Assembly: GCA_033344775.1 (NCBI GenBank)
Contig: JAWPMT010000005.1
Coordinates: forward strand, 1 to 64,000
Reading direction: 5' to 3'
DNA: 64,000 nt
DNA from: Cytophagales bacterium
GTDB taxonomy: Bacteria > Bacteroidota > Bacteroidia > Cytophagales > Cyclobacteriaceae
This document shows positions 36,315-44,446 of the stretch, piece by piece. The first letter of the stretch is position 1. Every line of letters begins with the position of its first letter. The position numbers were made by a program, and so were the translations under genes. The notes beneath the pieces are model-generated. The model worked only from the letters and a program-made list of their open reading frames with translations, ran no database searches and was not told the origin of the DNA.

Positions 36315-36779
36315 ATGAAAAATCTATTACTCTTATTCTTGAGCTTTGCTTTTCTAATATCCTGCACTGATAATAGAAAAAGACAAAATGAAAAAGAGTC
36401 AGTTTCCAGAGTCAAAGAATCAACAGATTCAGTTAAGGTAATATCAGAACCTGAATCCAAAACTGAACTTGGAAATGGATCTTTTACCCTGAAAGCTAAG
36501 TTCATCAATTTTAGATTGGGTGATGCAGAGCATTATGGATTTGAAGATGATTCGGGTAAATATTGGAACTTCGCAGGCTGCAGAGATGAGACGCATTATT
36601 TTGCAGAAGAACTGGATGATAACGAAACAGATGAAAGTAATCAGGGTTGGGGGCCAAATAAAGAACTTCAAGGGAAATGGTTTTTATTAACCATTGTTAA
36701 GGAAGAACAACCTGAGTACATTGACGGCCCCATGGCAATGGTAGATATTATTCAAGAAGCAACGCTTATTAAAGAATAA
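36315..36779 (+). CDS. Lipoprotein of unknown function
   Basis: This 154-residue protein has a short lipoprotein signal (LSFAFLISC). A charged linker of about 30 residues is followed by a small beta-rich domain (GSFTLKAKFINFRLGDAEHYGFED) with an acidic stretch. I recognise no family. It starts 17 bp after attC-like site 2 and ends before a compact site, so it is a one-gene cassette. Confidence 0.68.
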   Translation: MKNLLLLFLSFAFLISCTDNRKRQNEKESVSRVKESTDSVKVISEPESKTELGNGSFTLKAKFINFRLGDAEHYGFEDDSGKYWNFAGCRDETHYFAEELDDNETDESNQGWGPNKELQGKWFLLTIVKEEQPEYIDGPMAMVDIIQEATLIKE

Positions 36780-36786
36780 TACTATT

Positions 36787-36835
36787 CAAAACAAAACCTA
36801 ACCTGCATCAAACACAGTTTAGCTGAATGTTAGCA
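36787..36835 (+). other. attC-like site 3 (compact)
   Basis: Left side AAAC-5 nt-CTAACCTG faces the complement TAAC-6 nt-CTAAACTG. It ends with GTTAGCA at 36829-36835. At about 49 bp it is shorter than typical attC sites. Confidence 0.45.
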
Positions 36836-36850
36836 TCAAGAATCACACAA

Positions 36851-37258
36851 ATGACTTTGAAAATCGAGAACAAGAAATTATTTCTAATCAGTGTTACTTC
36901 TGTGATCGTCATCTGTGTGCTGACCTTCAATGTTGTCTACTTTTCTACCTACTACGGATTTGTTCAAATCAACTACCTCAACTCATTATTTCTAGTCCCA
37001 TTTATACTCATTGTACTCTCACTAGGCATGCTCATTGAGCAAAATAAGAGCAAAGAGAGTTTAAGAAAAATAGAAACTTTTGAATTGACTCCTAAAGAAG
37101 TGGAGGTAGCCACTCTAATGCTTGAAGAAAAGAAAAACAAAGAAATAGCCGATGAGCTCTTCGTAGAGCTGTCTACTATTAAGACGCATATAAATGCGAT
37201 CTACAAAAAGATAGGAGTTAAGAACAGAAATGAACTCATTCGGAAAATAAGTGACTGA
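36851..37258 (+). CDS. Membrane-anchored LuxR-type HTH protein
   Basis: From the ATG at 36851 the protein has 135 residues. An ATG at 36827 exists, but it overlaps the recombination site. Two membrane helices (about 10-30 and 38-58) are followed by a LuxR/GerE HTH (about 75-135; LTPKEVEVATLMLEEKKNKEIADELFVEL, TIKTHINAIYKKIGVKNRNELI). The DNA-binding helices look intact. No sensor domain is visible beyond the membrane part. It is the first gene of a likely three-gene cassette. Confidence 0.82.
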   Translation: MTLKIENKKLFLISVTSVIVICVLTFNVVYFSTYYGFVQINYLNSLFLVPFILIVLSLGMLIEQNKSKESLRKIETFELTPKEVEVATLMLEEKKNKEIADELFVELSTIKTHINAIYKKIGVKNRNELIRKISD

Positions 37259-37358
37259 ATAACAGAAGGTTGTAAAAATCCAACCATTTCTCCACCCCAG
37301 ATATTTTGTAAGGCGCTATTTGTCTGAACCAATTTTGGGGCTTAATCAAACAGTCGAT

Positions 37359-37895
37359 ATGAAACATCATACAATTTACTCCACTGGAGTAGGATTCTTA
37401 ATAGCGCTATTTGGCACGCTATTTATGTTACTCTTATTAAGTCTGGACCTGGTAGGCCCAGCGTCAATTCGAAACGACAAGTTCATGGTCGGAGGTACAA
37501 TCTTATTTATCTCTTTATATGTATTTCTCTTATTTGGAATCTACAAGAGCATCAGGAATGTCAAAAAAACTTCCTCCATTCTATCGTTTAGATCGGCATT
37601 TCTTGAAGGACTGATTACAAGTCTATCAACGGCGGTCTTTGCGGTCATCTTTACCATTCTCTTTTATGAATTGATATATCCTGATTATTCAAATGAGATG
37701 TCAGCCGTAGTAACAGAAAAACTTTCTAATCAAGGATTAGATAGTGTAGAACTACAGGACAAAGTAAAAGAGCAAACAAAGTATTATAGCACCTCCATCC
37801 AGGCACAATTCTCATTTGTTGGTAATCTGATAACAGGATTGGCTTTCACATTGATTTTAAGTCTTTTTCTAAAATCTAAAAAACAGAAATCGTGA
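37359..37895 (+). CDS. DUF4199-type membrane protein
   Basis: From the ATG at 37359 (the frame opens at a TTG 39 bp earlier) the 178-residue protein has four membrane helices, two near the start, one near 80-100 and one at the C-terminus. The helical loop between helices three and four is typical of DUF4199. Function is unknown. It overlaps the next gene by 4 bp (GTGA), so the two are translationally coupled. Confidence 0.72.
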   Translation: MKHHTIYSTGVGFLIALFGTLFMLLLLSLDLVGPASIRNDKFMVGGTILFISLYVFLLFGIYKSIRNVKKTSSILSFRSAFLEGLITSLSTAVFAVIFTILFYELIYPDYSNEMSAVVTEKLSNQGLDSVELQDKVKEQTKYYSTSIQAQFSFVGNLITGLAFTLILSLFLKSKKQKS

Positions 37896-38242
37896 ACATT
37901 GAAGTGACCAATTACATAGAAAGCTCCGCTGATAGTCTCCAGGAAATCCTTGTAGAACTCCGAAAACTGATCTTTTCGATAGTTCCGAATGCAAAGGAAC
38001 AATACAAGTGGAGCAGACCTGTTTATGCAACAGACAAAGATTTTTGTTACATCAAGACAACAAAGAAAAATGTAACATTAGGCTTCTTTGATTTCAAAAA
38101 AATCAGCACCAACCAGCATTTAATTGAAGGGACGGGCAAATCCATGCGGCACATCAAATTGAGCGGTGTGGATGAAATAGCAAAGTTAGAGATTGAGAAA
38201 ATGATCCAGGAAGCAATTAAATATCCAGGCACTAACAAATGA
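37892..38242 (+). CDS. DUF1801-family small protein (YdhG-like)
   Basis: This 116-residue soluble protein has the DUF1801 pattern: an N-terminal helix (LQEILVELRKLIFSIVPNAKEQYKWSRPVY), then a short beta sheet (CYIKTTKKNVTLGFFD) and LIEGTGKSMRHIKL. The start is GTG at 37892, overlapping the preceding stop. Relatives are small stand-alone proteins of unknown biochemical function, widespread and often mobile. Confidence 0.82.
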   Translation: MNIEVTNYIESSADSLQEILVELRKLIFSIVPNAKEQYKWSRPVYATDKDFCYIKTTKKNVTLGFFDFKKISTNQHLIEGTGKSMRHIKLSGVDEIAKLEIEKMIQEAIKYPGTNK

Positions 38243-38249
38243 TAAGTCG

Positions 38250-38277
38250 AATAACAAACTAAGCTTAGCGCAAATTG
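38250..38277 (+). other. attC-like half-site
   Basis: ATAACAAACTAAGCTTAGCG resembles the left arms of the other sites (TAAC followed by AAAC), 8 bp after a stop codon. No matching right arm is found before 39.89 kb, so the site seems broken. Confidence 0.4.
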
Positions 38278-38328
38278 AATTCGGCTACATCTGATTCTGC
38301 AAGCCCCGGAATTGCCACCAAATAAAAA

Positions 38329-38351
38329 GCCCCGACATGAGCTATCGGGGC
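38329..38351 (-). terminator. Terminator of the minus-strand gene at 38399
   Basis: GCCCCGA and TCGGGGC arms surround a 9-nt loop. On the minus strand they are followed by TTTTTATTT. Confidence 0.8.
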
Positions 38352-38398
38352 ATCAGTATTCCTGGCATTCAAAGTCCTGGTATTTCCTTGTGAATAGA

Positions 38399-39088
38399 TC
38401 AGGCAGCCTCGTCTACGAGCAACGTTTCTTCTTCGGCCGTTTTGCTCCCGGATGGGGTGCGGTAACGATCTCGCTTGGCCACCTCATCGAAGTACACAAA
38501 CTCCGCCGCGGCATTGAAGGACCTTAGGATGTCATAAATCGTATTGAGTCGTTTGATCCTCGCCTCAGTATTGACGATTCGGTTGCCCTTCTGAGTTTCC
38601 TGCTCCATTTGTGCGGTTTTCAGTGTTTCCGCTTGTGCCACTACCCCATCGAGTAGCGCAGCAGGGGTTCCCTTACCTTCCAGCTCAGCTCGGTGTGCGG
38701 TGATCATTTCCGCCAGCTCAAAAAAGAAGCTGATCATGCCCATCTGTGACCGGGTTATTTTGCTGAAGCGGCCTACACCAAACTTGCGTTGGGTGGCGGT
38801 GCTGTCCGGGTAGGTCTTAAGGATCCAATACCGCAATTGATTGAAGAGTTTTCTGGCCTCCCCTAGTTCAGCCAATAAGGTTTCTGTTTTTTGACCCAGT
38901 TCTGCACGATTAGACCCATCACCTCCTTCCCTGAGTGCGGCATCCAGCAGTGTTTCCAGTTCAGCCACTTTGTCGGCATTCAGGTCCGGGTCCATGGCCG
39001 TAAAGTCCGGTAGATCAGTTTTCAGGTACTCTTGCACCATGCTGCCGTACTGTAATAATTCATCGATGGAAATATTGAAATTCCTCAT
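38399..39088 (-). CDS. Helical protein of unknown function, GC-richer than its surroundings
   Basis: The 229-residue protein is soluble, without signal peptide. It is almost all helical with coiled-coil-like Glu/Leu/Ala segments (VAELETLLDAALREGG, TETLLAELGEARKLFNQLR). I do not recognise the family with confidence; it is reminiscent of DUF6261-like Bacteroidota proteins. It has its own terminator and an A-rich leader (AAATCACAAACAACAATT) almost identical to that of the lectin gene. Its base composition is like the chromosome, not like the AT-rich cassettes on both sides, and its strand is opposite. It probably entered separately. Confidence 0.68.
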   Translation of the reverse strand: MRNFNISIDELLQYGSMVQEYLKTDLPDFTAMDPDLNADKVAELETLLDAALREGGDGSNRAELGQKTETLLAELGEARKLFNQLRYWILKTYPDSTATQRKFGVGRFSKITRSQMGMISFFFELAEMITAHRAELEGKGTPAALLDGVVAQAETLKTAQMEQETQKGNRIVNTEARIKRLNTIYDILRSFNAAAEFVYFDEVAKRDRYRTPSGSKTAEEETLLVDEAA

Positions 39089-39460
39089 AATTGTTGTTTG
39101 TGATTTGTTGTTTAAAAATTAGTTGCTTGTCCCTAACGGGGTACTATATAAACAACGAGGGTTGTAGGGAAAAGTTGTACTCCAAAATCGTCATACCGGT
39201 TTTTGATGACTTTAACTCCGTAGGAAGCCAGAAAAATACCGGCGGCCCGCGTAGGGTATCTCTTCGACGATTTTTTGATATCGCATGAACATACCTACCA
39301 CACCTAAGCTCAATCAATTTATAACTTGAAAAGAAGTACCTTATTTGCACCTTAAAAGCCTCTTAATACAACACAAAAGCCATCGCACACCCTGCTAAAG
39401 CCCCGCATCTCTTAGGAGTATGTCTGTCATGCAAGACAAATGTCAGGGAGCGCACCGATG
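39089..39460. other. Promoter region and start of the repeat tract
   Basis: Upstream of the minus-strand gene. It holds its A-rich leader and, from about 39361, degenerate sequence that runs into the minisatellite. No gene is supported. Confidence 0.35.
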
Positions 39461-39680
39461 AGGTATTGTGGTCCATCACAGAAGTTCTGCACCGTGTCGA
39501 TGATGTCCTGCTACCTTAAACGAAAGACTTGTAACCCTCCGACGAAGGCATGTCATGCCGTACAGCAACCCCGTAATGTCCAGCAGAAGCCCCGTAATGC
39601 CTGGGGAATGTCCTGCAATGCTTCGAAGCAGACTTGTTGTGCCAGACGGAAGTCCTGTAACTCCCTACGTCACCTGATTC
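39461..39680 (+). repeat. Degenerate 21-bp minisatellite, about ten units
   Basis: Units follow the pattern (A)AG-TCC-TGT-AAT-GCC with three variable bases at each side and a period of exactly 21 bp over most of the tract. In one plus-strand frame this gives seven-residue units such as KTCNPPT, KACHAVQ, KPRNAWG, MSCNASK and KSCNSLR. Units differ too much for CRISPR repeats and have no spacers. It could be an eroded repeat, a structured RNA or a small repetitive protein. Confidence 0.65.
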
Positions 39681-39701
39681 GTGAGACAACCGGGCTACAG
39701 T

Positions 39702-39895
39702 TACCATTCTACTTTTTGCACGAAATGGCTTGGTGATGGTTCCGGTATGTTTTATTTTCACTGTCATGATAAAGGTGCACTTATATCCGACAACAAATGT
39801 TTAAGATCGTTTTTGTTTCTGATAATCAATCATATAACACCAAAAAGTATAATGTAGATAAGAGCACTTAGGTACTCTTATTAAAATTGTTGTGC
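39702..39895 (+). repeat. 190-bp direct repeat, copy A, ending in a compact attC-like site
   Basis: This is nearly identical to 43451-43643 and distantly related to 29826-30030. Its last 45 bp form a hairpin (TAAGAG-ACTTAGGTA-CTCTTA type). Identity with the second copy stops exactly at the GTT of 39889-39891, the expected cassette boundary. The nuclease gene starts 22 bp later. Confidence 0.75.
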
Positions 39896-39916
39896 ACCAT
39901 TGATAAACGAATATTG

Positions 39917-42601
39917 ATGAATTATGAGATTCAAATTGTTCTTGAAAAGCAAAATTCCTTTAAGCAGGGCAATTGTTTCGAGAGAATCGTGAGAGATATA
40001 ATTGAATCACATCGATATGAAGTGAGTTCAAATGTCAATTACACTGGAATGGAGTTGGACCTTACATGTAAGCATAAAGATCGGCCAAACGAGACTTTAT
40101 ATGTTGAATGTAAAGCCAAGGATAAAGTAAGCTCATCTGAAATTTTGACATTTGAATCTAAGGTCAGACTTAAAAAAGTTGACTTTGGATATTTTATTCG
40201 GACGAAGGAGTTAGAGCATCAAGCGAAAGGATTAGTTGATGAACTTCAGGCTGACGAGAGATATAAGAATTTGACATTCTTCGAACCAGAGAAGGTAATA
40301 AGTCTTTTGCAAGAAGCTGATAAGATAAAACCAGTTCCAGAAGTTGATAAAGATATTACTAAGGAAATCCTAGCGGTAACTTACTTTGGAGACTACTATG
40401 TTTTGATCATCAAAGAGACGTTAGGGGCGGTACCTAGCTCTTACTATTTAGTTGACGCATCGACTGGGCAACTAAGCGATGGTATCGATATTCAGAATAA
40501 ACTAGCTGAAAAACTTCCAGAACTAAATGAATTAACTTTAGTAGCTCCTGTCTCAAATCAACCCTCTATTGAGCCAAGTAAAAAGCAACCAGAAATTCAA
40601 ACTGTATCAGAAGTACAAGAAAGTGAGAATTGGTTTGACTATTTACCGGCCTCTACGAAGCACATTGTAGGGCGAGACCAAATAAGATCTGATATTTTCA
40701 ATTTTTTCAATAAGGTACTTAAAAATGAGACCCAAAGAAGATTGTTCTACTTAACAGGAAAATCTGGATGGGGAAAAAGCTCGTTAGTTGCTGACATAAA
40801 AGGAAGAAGCAGAAATAAGTACTACAAAAACAGGTTCTATGCCTTGGCCATAGATTCACGAAGTGCACTGTCTTCGAACTTTGTGGCTCTCTCATTTGAA
40901 AAAATCCTCAAGAAGGCATTCGAAGATGGATTTATTAAACAAGATTTATTTCAAAAGGAAATCTCTTTCACTTCTACTTATGATCTACTTAGCTCAGAAT
41001 CAGTAAAAAGTTTACTGAGATATTTGAAGGAAAATGAAAAAATATTGATTCTCATTTTTGATCAGTTCGAGGACATCTTTAGAAAGGATGATTTATTCGA
41101 AACATTCTACAAATTTTTGGTAGACATCTCCGACTCAAAGGAAAATATAATAGTTGGTTTCTCTTGGAAGACAGAAATACTTATCCCCAGTGAAAACAAA
41201 GCATATCATTTATGGCAACAAGCCAAAGAACAGGCTTTAGAATTTGCTATTACAGAGTTTGGTTCTAAAGAGACTAACGGGATTATATCGCAATTAGAGA
41301 AAAGTATAGGAAAACTAAGTAACGATATAAAACGGAGAATTGTAGAGAGCTCACAGAACTACCCCTGGCTTACAAAAAAGCTATGCATTCATATTTATGA
41401 TCAAATCAATGCAGGTAAAGAAAAATCAGATTTAATAGATGAAAACTTAAACATTGAAGAACTATTCAATGCAGACTTGGAGCAGCTTACTGCCTCTGAA
41501 ATCCAAGGTTTAAAGCACATTGCTCAGTGTGCCTCTGATGGTATTTTCTTCGAAGCATCTGACGTAAACGAAATCATTTCAGAAAAAGTCATTAACTCTT
41601 TGAGAGATAAGCGTTTAATCATCCGTTCAGGCTTAAATTACAACATATATTGGGACATATTTCGTGATTATCTAGTAACTGGCCGTGTCCCCATAATTGG
41701 CGAAAGCTATATTATTAGATCAAGTGTCAATACCTGTCTTGAGATTTTCAAAACCTTTAATAAAAAGAGCATACTTTCAACTGGACAAATTCAGACCGAA
41801 CTAGGAAAATCCATAACCAATCAAGCGATTGAAAATAGTTTGATTGATTTAAGAAATTTAGGATTAATTAGAAAAGTTGAATCTCAGGAGAATTTTACAG
41901 TAGGTAACGAAAAGATTATAGTTTCAGAGATTTTCTTTAAGAATTTCATTACTGAAAAGTTCAAAAACTATACGATTATAAATCAACTCTCTAATCTAAA
42001 ACCCCCAATAACATCAGACGACATTGTAGAGTTATTTAAAACTAATTTTAAAGGTTACTCATTCAAAGATCAAACATGGAAAATCTATGCTAATTACCTG
42101 CTGAATTGGATTTATTTCAGCGACTTAAGAATCAAAACTAAGGTTGAACTTCCGAAAAAAGGTGGAGGTAAGAAAACTTCTCTTCACGAAAAAATAAAGA
42201 ACAATCCAGCATCATTATCACCTAGAACATCAACGAAGCAATTAGTACCAATAATTAAGAAAATCCCATATGGTTTAGATTTGGATAGCTTGGATTCGAA
42301 TATTGTTCGAGACCTAGCTTTATTTGGTATAGTTTCATTGAACAATGGCCATTTTGAATTAACTGAAGTTGGTAAAAAGTTAAATAATCAGAATTCTGAA
42401 GGCCTAATCAAAGAACAAGCTACATCAGTTGCAAAGATTCGTGAGGCTTTACAGTTCCTAAATAATAACCCTTCTCGGGTAACAGCCAAAAGCCTAATAA
42501 AGGATAATCCTAACATTCTTGATTCCAACCTATCTGATGGCTCGAAAATTATTTATGCTGGTTACATCTTACAATGGGCAAGATTTATTAATTCTAAATA
42601 A
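39917..42601 (+). CDS. Mrr-like nuclease fused to STAND-type NTPase (candidate defence protein)
   Basis: From the ATG at 39917 (TTG at 39887 lies inside the repeat) the protein has 894 residues. Residues 8-125 form a PD-(D/E)xK nuclease of Mrr type: GNCFERIVRDII, Asp near 46 in GMELDL and ECK near 63. Residues 240-560 form a P-loop NTPase with GKSGWGKSS near 281, a Walker B of STAND type (LILIFDQFEDIF) near 381 and VGFSWKTE as sensor. The rest contains winged-helix-like segments rather than clear TPR or WD repeats. Nuclease-STAND fusions are known among phage-sensing Avs-type proteins, which are usually longer. It forms a single-gene cassette. Confidence 0.85.
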   Translation: MNYEIQIVLEKQNSFKQGNCFERIVRDIIESHRYEVSSNVNYTGMELDLTCKHKDRPNETLYVECKAKDKVSSSEILTFESKVRLKKVDFGYFIRTKELEHQAKGLVDELQADERYKNLTFFEPEKVISLLQEADKIKPVPEVDKDITKEILAVTYFGDYYVLIIKETLGAVPSSYYLVDASTGQLSDGIDIQNKLAEKLPELNELTLVAPVSNQPSIEPSKKQPEIQTVSEVQESENWFDYLPASTKHIVGRDQIRSDIFNFFNKVLKNETQRRLFYLTGKSGWGKSSLVADIKGRSRNKYYKNRFYALAIDSRSALSSNFVALSFEKILKKAFEDGFIKQDLFQKEISFTSTYDLLSSESVKSLLRYLKENEKILILIFDQFEDIFRKDDLFETFYKFLVDISDSKENIIVGFSWKTEILIPSENKAYHLWQQAKEQALEFAITEFGSKETNGIISQLEKSIGKLSNDIKRRIVESSQNYPWLTKKLCIHIYDQINAGKEKSDLIDENLNIEELFNADLEQLTASEIQGLKHIAQCASDGIFFEASDVNEIISEKVINSLRDKRLIIRSGLNYNIYWDIFRDYLVTGRVPIIGESYIIRSSVNTCLEIFKTFNKKSILSTGQIQTELGKSITNQAIENSLIDLRNLGLIRKVESQENFTVGNEKIIVSEIFFKNFITEKFKNYTIINQLSNLKPPITSDDIVELFKTNFKGYSFKDQTWKIYANYLLNWIYFSDLRIKTKVELPKKGGGKKTSLHEKIKNNPASLSPRTSTKQLVPIIKKIPYGLDLDSLDSNIVRDLALFGIVSLNNGHFELTEVGKKLNNQNSEGLIKEQATSVAKIREALQFLNNNPSRVTAKSLIKDNPNILDSNLSDGSKIIYAGYILQWARFINSK

Positions 42602-42608
42602 AAACGTT

Positions 42609-42726
42609 GCACAACAAACACTAAAAATGAATATGCGAACTGAGCCCTTTGAACTGACACTGGGAAAAAGAAACTTTGGTGCTTTTAGCAACTGGGACGC
42701 ATACTCATTTTAGTTGGGCGTTAGAC
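42609..42726 (+). other. attC-like site 5
   Basis: Left arm is CAAC-5 nt-CTAAAAATGAATATGCG; right arm complement is TAAC-6 nt-CTAAAATGAGTATGCG. This is an almost perfect L box with one extra A. It ends in GTTAGAC (42720-42726), a perfect GTTRRRY. The length is 118 bp, normal for attC. The left arm is nearly identical to that of the site at 47571. Confidence 0.78.
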
Positions 42727-42742
42727 TTCACTGATCAATCGC

Positions 42743-43150
42743 ATGAATAGACTGAAACTTGAAAAGGTAGGCTTTTGGTCAATTTTCATTACTATCCTAA
42801 CTCTTTTGCATATTAACTGGGAACTGCAAGTTCAAAGGAATAATGAATATAATTCATTGACTAGTCAATTCTACAAGCACCTAAACAACCCAGACAGTGT
42901 CAATTACTACCGAACTTTGACGTTTCAATTCAGGGAAGAGAACAATTTGGATTCCAATGATCGAATCACATCAAACCATCCCAATGATGAAGTTTCTCAA
43001 AAAGAAATATCAGAACTCATTTTCGAAACAAAAAAAGAGTCAAGAACAAAAAAAATGAAAATTAGTAGGCTCAAATTCACAGTTATGATAATCGGCTTCA
43101 TCGGCTTAGGCTTTTTAAGAAAAAACTGGAGTAGGAGAAGCAAAGTCTAA
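42743..43150 (+). CDS. Small membrane protein of unknown function
   Basis: The 135-residue protein has one membrane helix at each end (about 10-28 and 108-126) and a charged helical middle part. No family is recognised. It starts 17 bp after an attC-like site, and its stop codon overlaps the next site's GTCTAAC box. Such compact two-helix proteins in cassettes can be toxins, immunity or membrane effectors, but nothing in the sequence decides this. Confidence 0.62.
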   Translation: MNRLKLEKVGFWSIFITILTLLHINWELQVQRNNEYNSLTSQFYKHLNNPDSVNYYRTLTFQFREENNLDSNDRITSNHPNDEVSQKEISELIFETKKESRTKKMKISRLKFTVMIIGFIGLGFLRKNWSRRSKV

Positions 43151-43383
43151 CATACGATGATGGCGCATGGCCTTACTTAGCCTTCTGCCGAGAGCCTGCA
43201 AAAACATGCCGCTTATCTGCCGCCAGGAAACTGATGTGCTTTCTACCCTCTTCTGCTCGTGGGAGTATTTAATCTTCGTGGTACAGTGCCTATCTTATAC
43301 TTTGAATGCACCGGCAGATAAGCTTCCCGCTCAGTCGCAATTGCATTGCGACTGTATCTTATTAGCCATCTATGATGCTAACT
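43145..43383 (+). other. attC-like site 6 (right box decayed)
   Basis: It starts with GTCTAAC, a perfect RYYYAAC box overlapping a stop codon. L arms ATGATGGC and its partner GCCATCT are found at the ends. Strong inner stems are GCTTATCTGCCG with CGGCAGATAAGC and AGTCGCAAT with ATTGCGACT. CTTACTTAG recurs. The right box reads CTAA, not GTTA. The 190-bp repeat follows. Confidence 0.5.
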
Positions 43384-43450
43384 CAGAGGCATTTCAATTT
43401 TACAACTGCACCTTCGATCAACTATTGATTGAAACGAGCGGGCTTCTGCT

Positions 43451-43643
43451 CCCATTCTACTTTTTGCACGAAATGGCTTGGTGATGGTTCCGGTATGTTT
43501 TATTTTCACTGCCATGATAAAGGTGCACTTATATCCGACAACAAGTGTTTAAGATCGTTTTTGTTTCTGATAATCAATCATATATCACCAAAAAATATAA
43601 TATAGATAAGAGCACTTAGGTACTCTTATTAAAATTGTTATAG
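43451..43643 (+). repeat. 190-bp direct repeat, copy B, ending in a compact attC-like site
   Basis: Nearly identical to 39702-39895. Upstream of the identical part both copies keep a related frame ending in LPFYFLHEMAW and a stop. Changes there are mainly at third codon positions, so this may be the 3' end of a former gene. The copy ends with GTTATAG, 18 bp before the next gene. Confidence 0.75.
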
Positions 43644-43660
43644 CCAATCTATCGAGTAGT

Positions 43661-44440
43661 ATGGAAAAAAGAGAAATAATAGAATTAATTCAACTAATTA
43701 CTCCATGGTTATCAGGTAGTGTAGCAGGAGTTATAATAACTCTTTTTGTCAATTATCGAGTTAAGAGAAAAAATAGAAAAGTCATCTCTATAGATACTGA
43801 TCACCAGATTTATTCACTCAATTCTTTCGATAGCAACGCTAGCAAATTCTCAAAAGAATTAAATGTTACATATGGTGATGACAAATATTCTCACTTGGCA
43901 CTTTATCAGGTTTCATACAATAACAATGGCAATAAAAAAATTGACAAGTCTAAGCTTGTTTTTCTATTACCTGCTAGAACAGTTATAGTTGAGAAGAAGA
44001 TCAATTCTTCACCTCTTCAAATTCAGGTTAATGAATCTGTGTTAAGGACAGAAAAGTTAGTCGAACTGCATTTTGATTTTGAAAACGTAGAAGTTGGAGA
44101 TAAGCTCAGTTTTACTTTTTTGCTTGATTGCGAGGAATTAGAAAAAATAAAAGTCCTAGTAAGAGAATCTGATGACGCAGTAGTTAGAAGGTCTAAATCA
44201 AACTCTCTTAACGATATTGAATATGATATTCAGCAACTTGCGATGATTGTTGGAACATATATTTTCCTTGGATCAATCCCTTTTCTTGGAAAAATGATTC
44301 AAGGACTAGTATTTGTGACGGCAATACCAGTGTTAATAAGACTTTTCCGTTTCTATCTTAACAAAAGGAAAGAAAATAATATTGAAATTAATACTTTGAA
44401 TATGAAAGATGATTCGTCATTTCATGTAAATACCAAGTAA
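43661..44440 (+). CDS. Membrane protein of unknown function
   Basis: This 259-residue protein has an N-terminal membrane helix (about 14-32), a soluble beta-rich domain (about 45-185; YSHLALYQVSYNNNGNKKID, VELHFDFENVEVGDKLSFTFLLD) and two more helices near 195-235. The middle part resembles Ig-like or sensor domains found next to membrane effectors. I cannot assign a family. It is a one-gene cassette preceded by the 190-bp repeat and followed by an attC-like site. Confidence 0.68.
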   Translation: MEKREIIELIQLITPWLSGSVAGVIITLFVNYRVKRKNRKVISIDTDHQIYSLNSFDSNASKFSKELNVTYGDDKYSHLALYQVSYNNNGNKKIDKSKLVFLLPARTVIVEKKINSSPLQIQVNESVLRTEKLVELHFDFENVEVGDKLSFTFLLDCEELEKIKVLVRESDDAVVRRSKSNSLNDIEYDIQQLAMIVGTYIFLGSIPFLGKMIQGLVFVTAIPVLIRLFRFYLNKRKENNIEINTLNMKDDSSFHVNTK

Positions 44441-44446
44441 TCATAG

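Noticed and set aside
39461-39680. Tandem repeats suggesting a CRISPR array
   Set aside because: Units are only 21 bp, degenerate and adjoining without spacers, and no cas gene is near.
39440-39736. Open frame of 98 codons over the minisatellite
   Set aside because: It consists of the 21-bp repeat plus the repeated tail, with no leader or start signal; described as repeats and left as a finding.
43167-43484. Open frame of 105 codons ending in the shared tail
   Set aside because: It spans an attC-like site with large inverted stems; only the tail shows coding-like changes.
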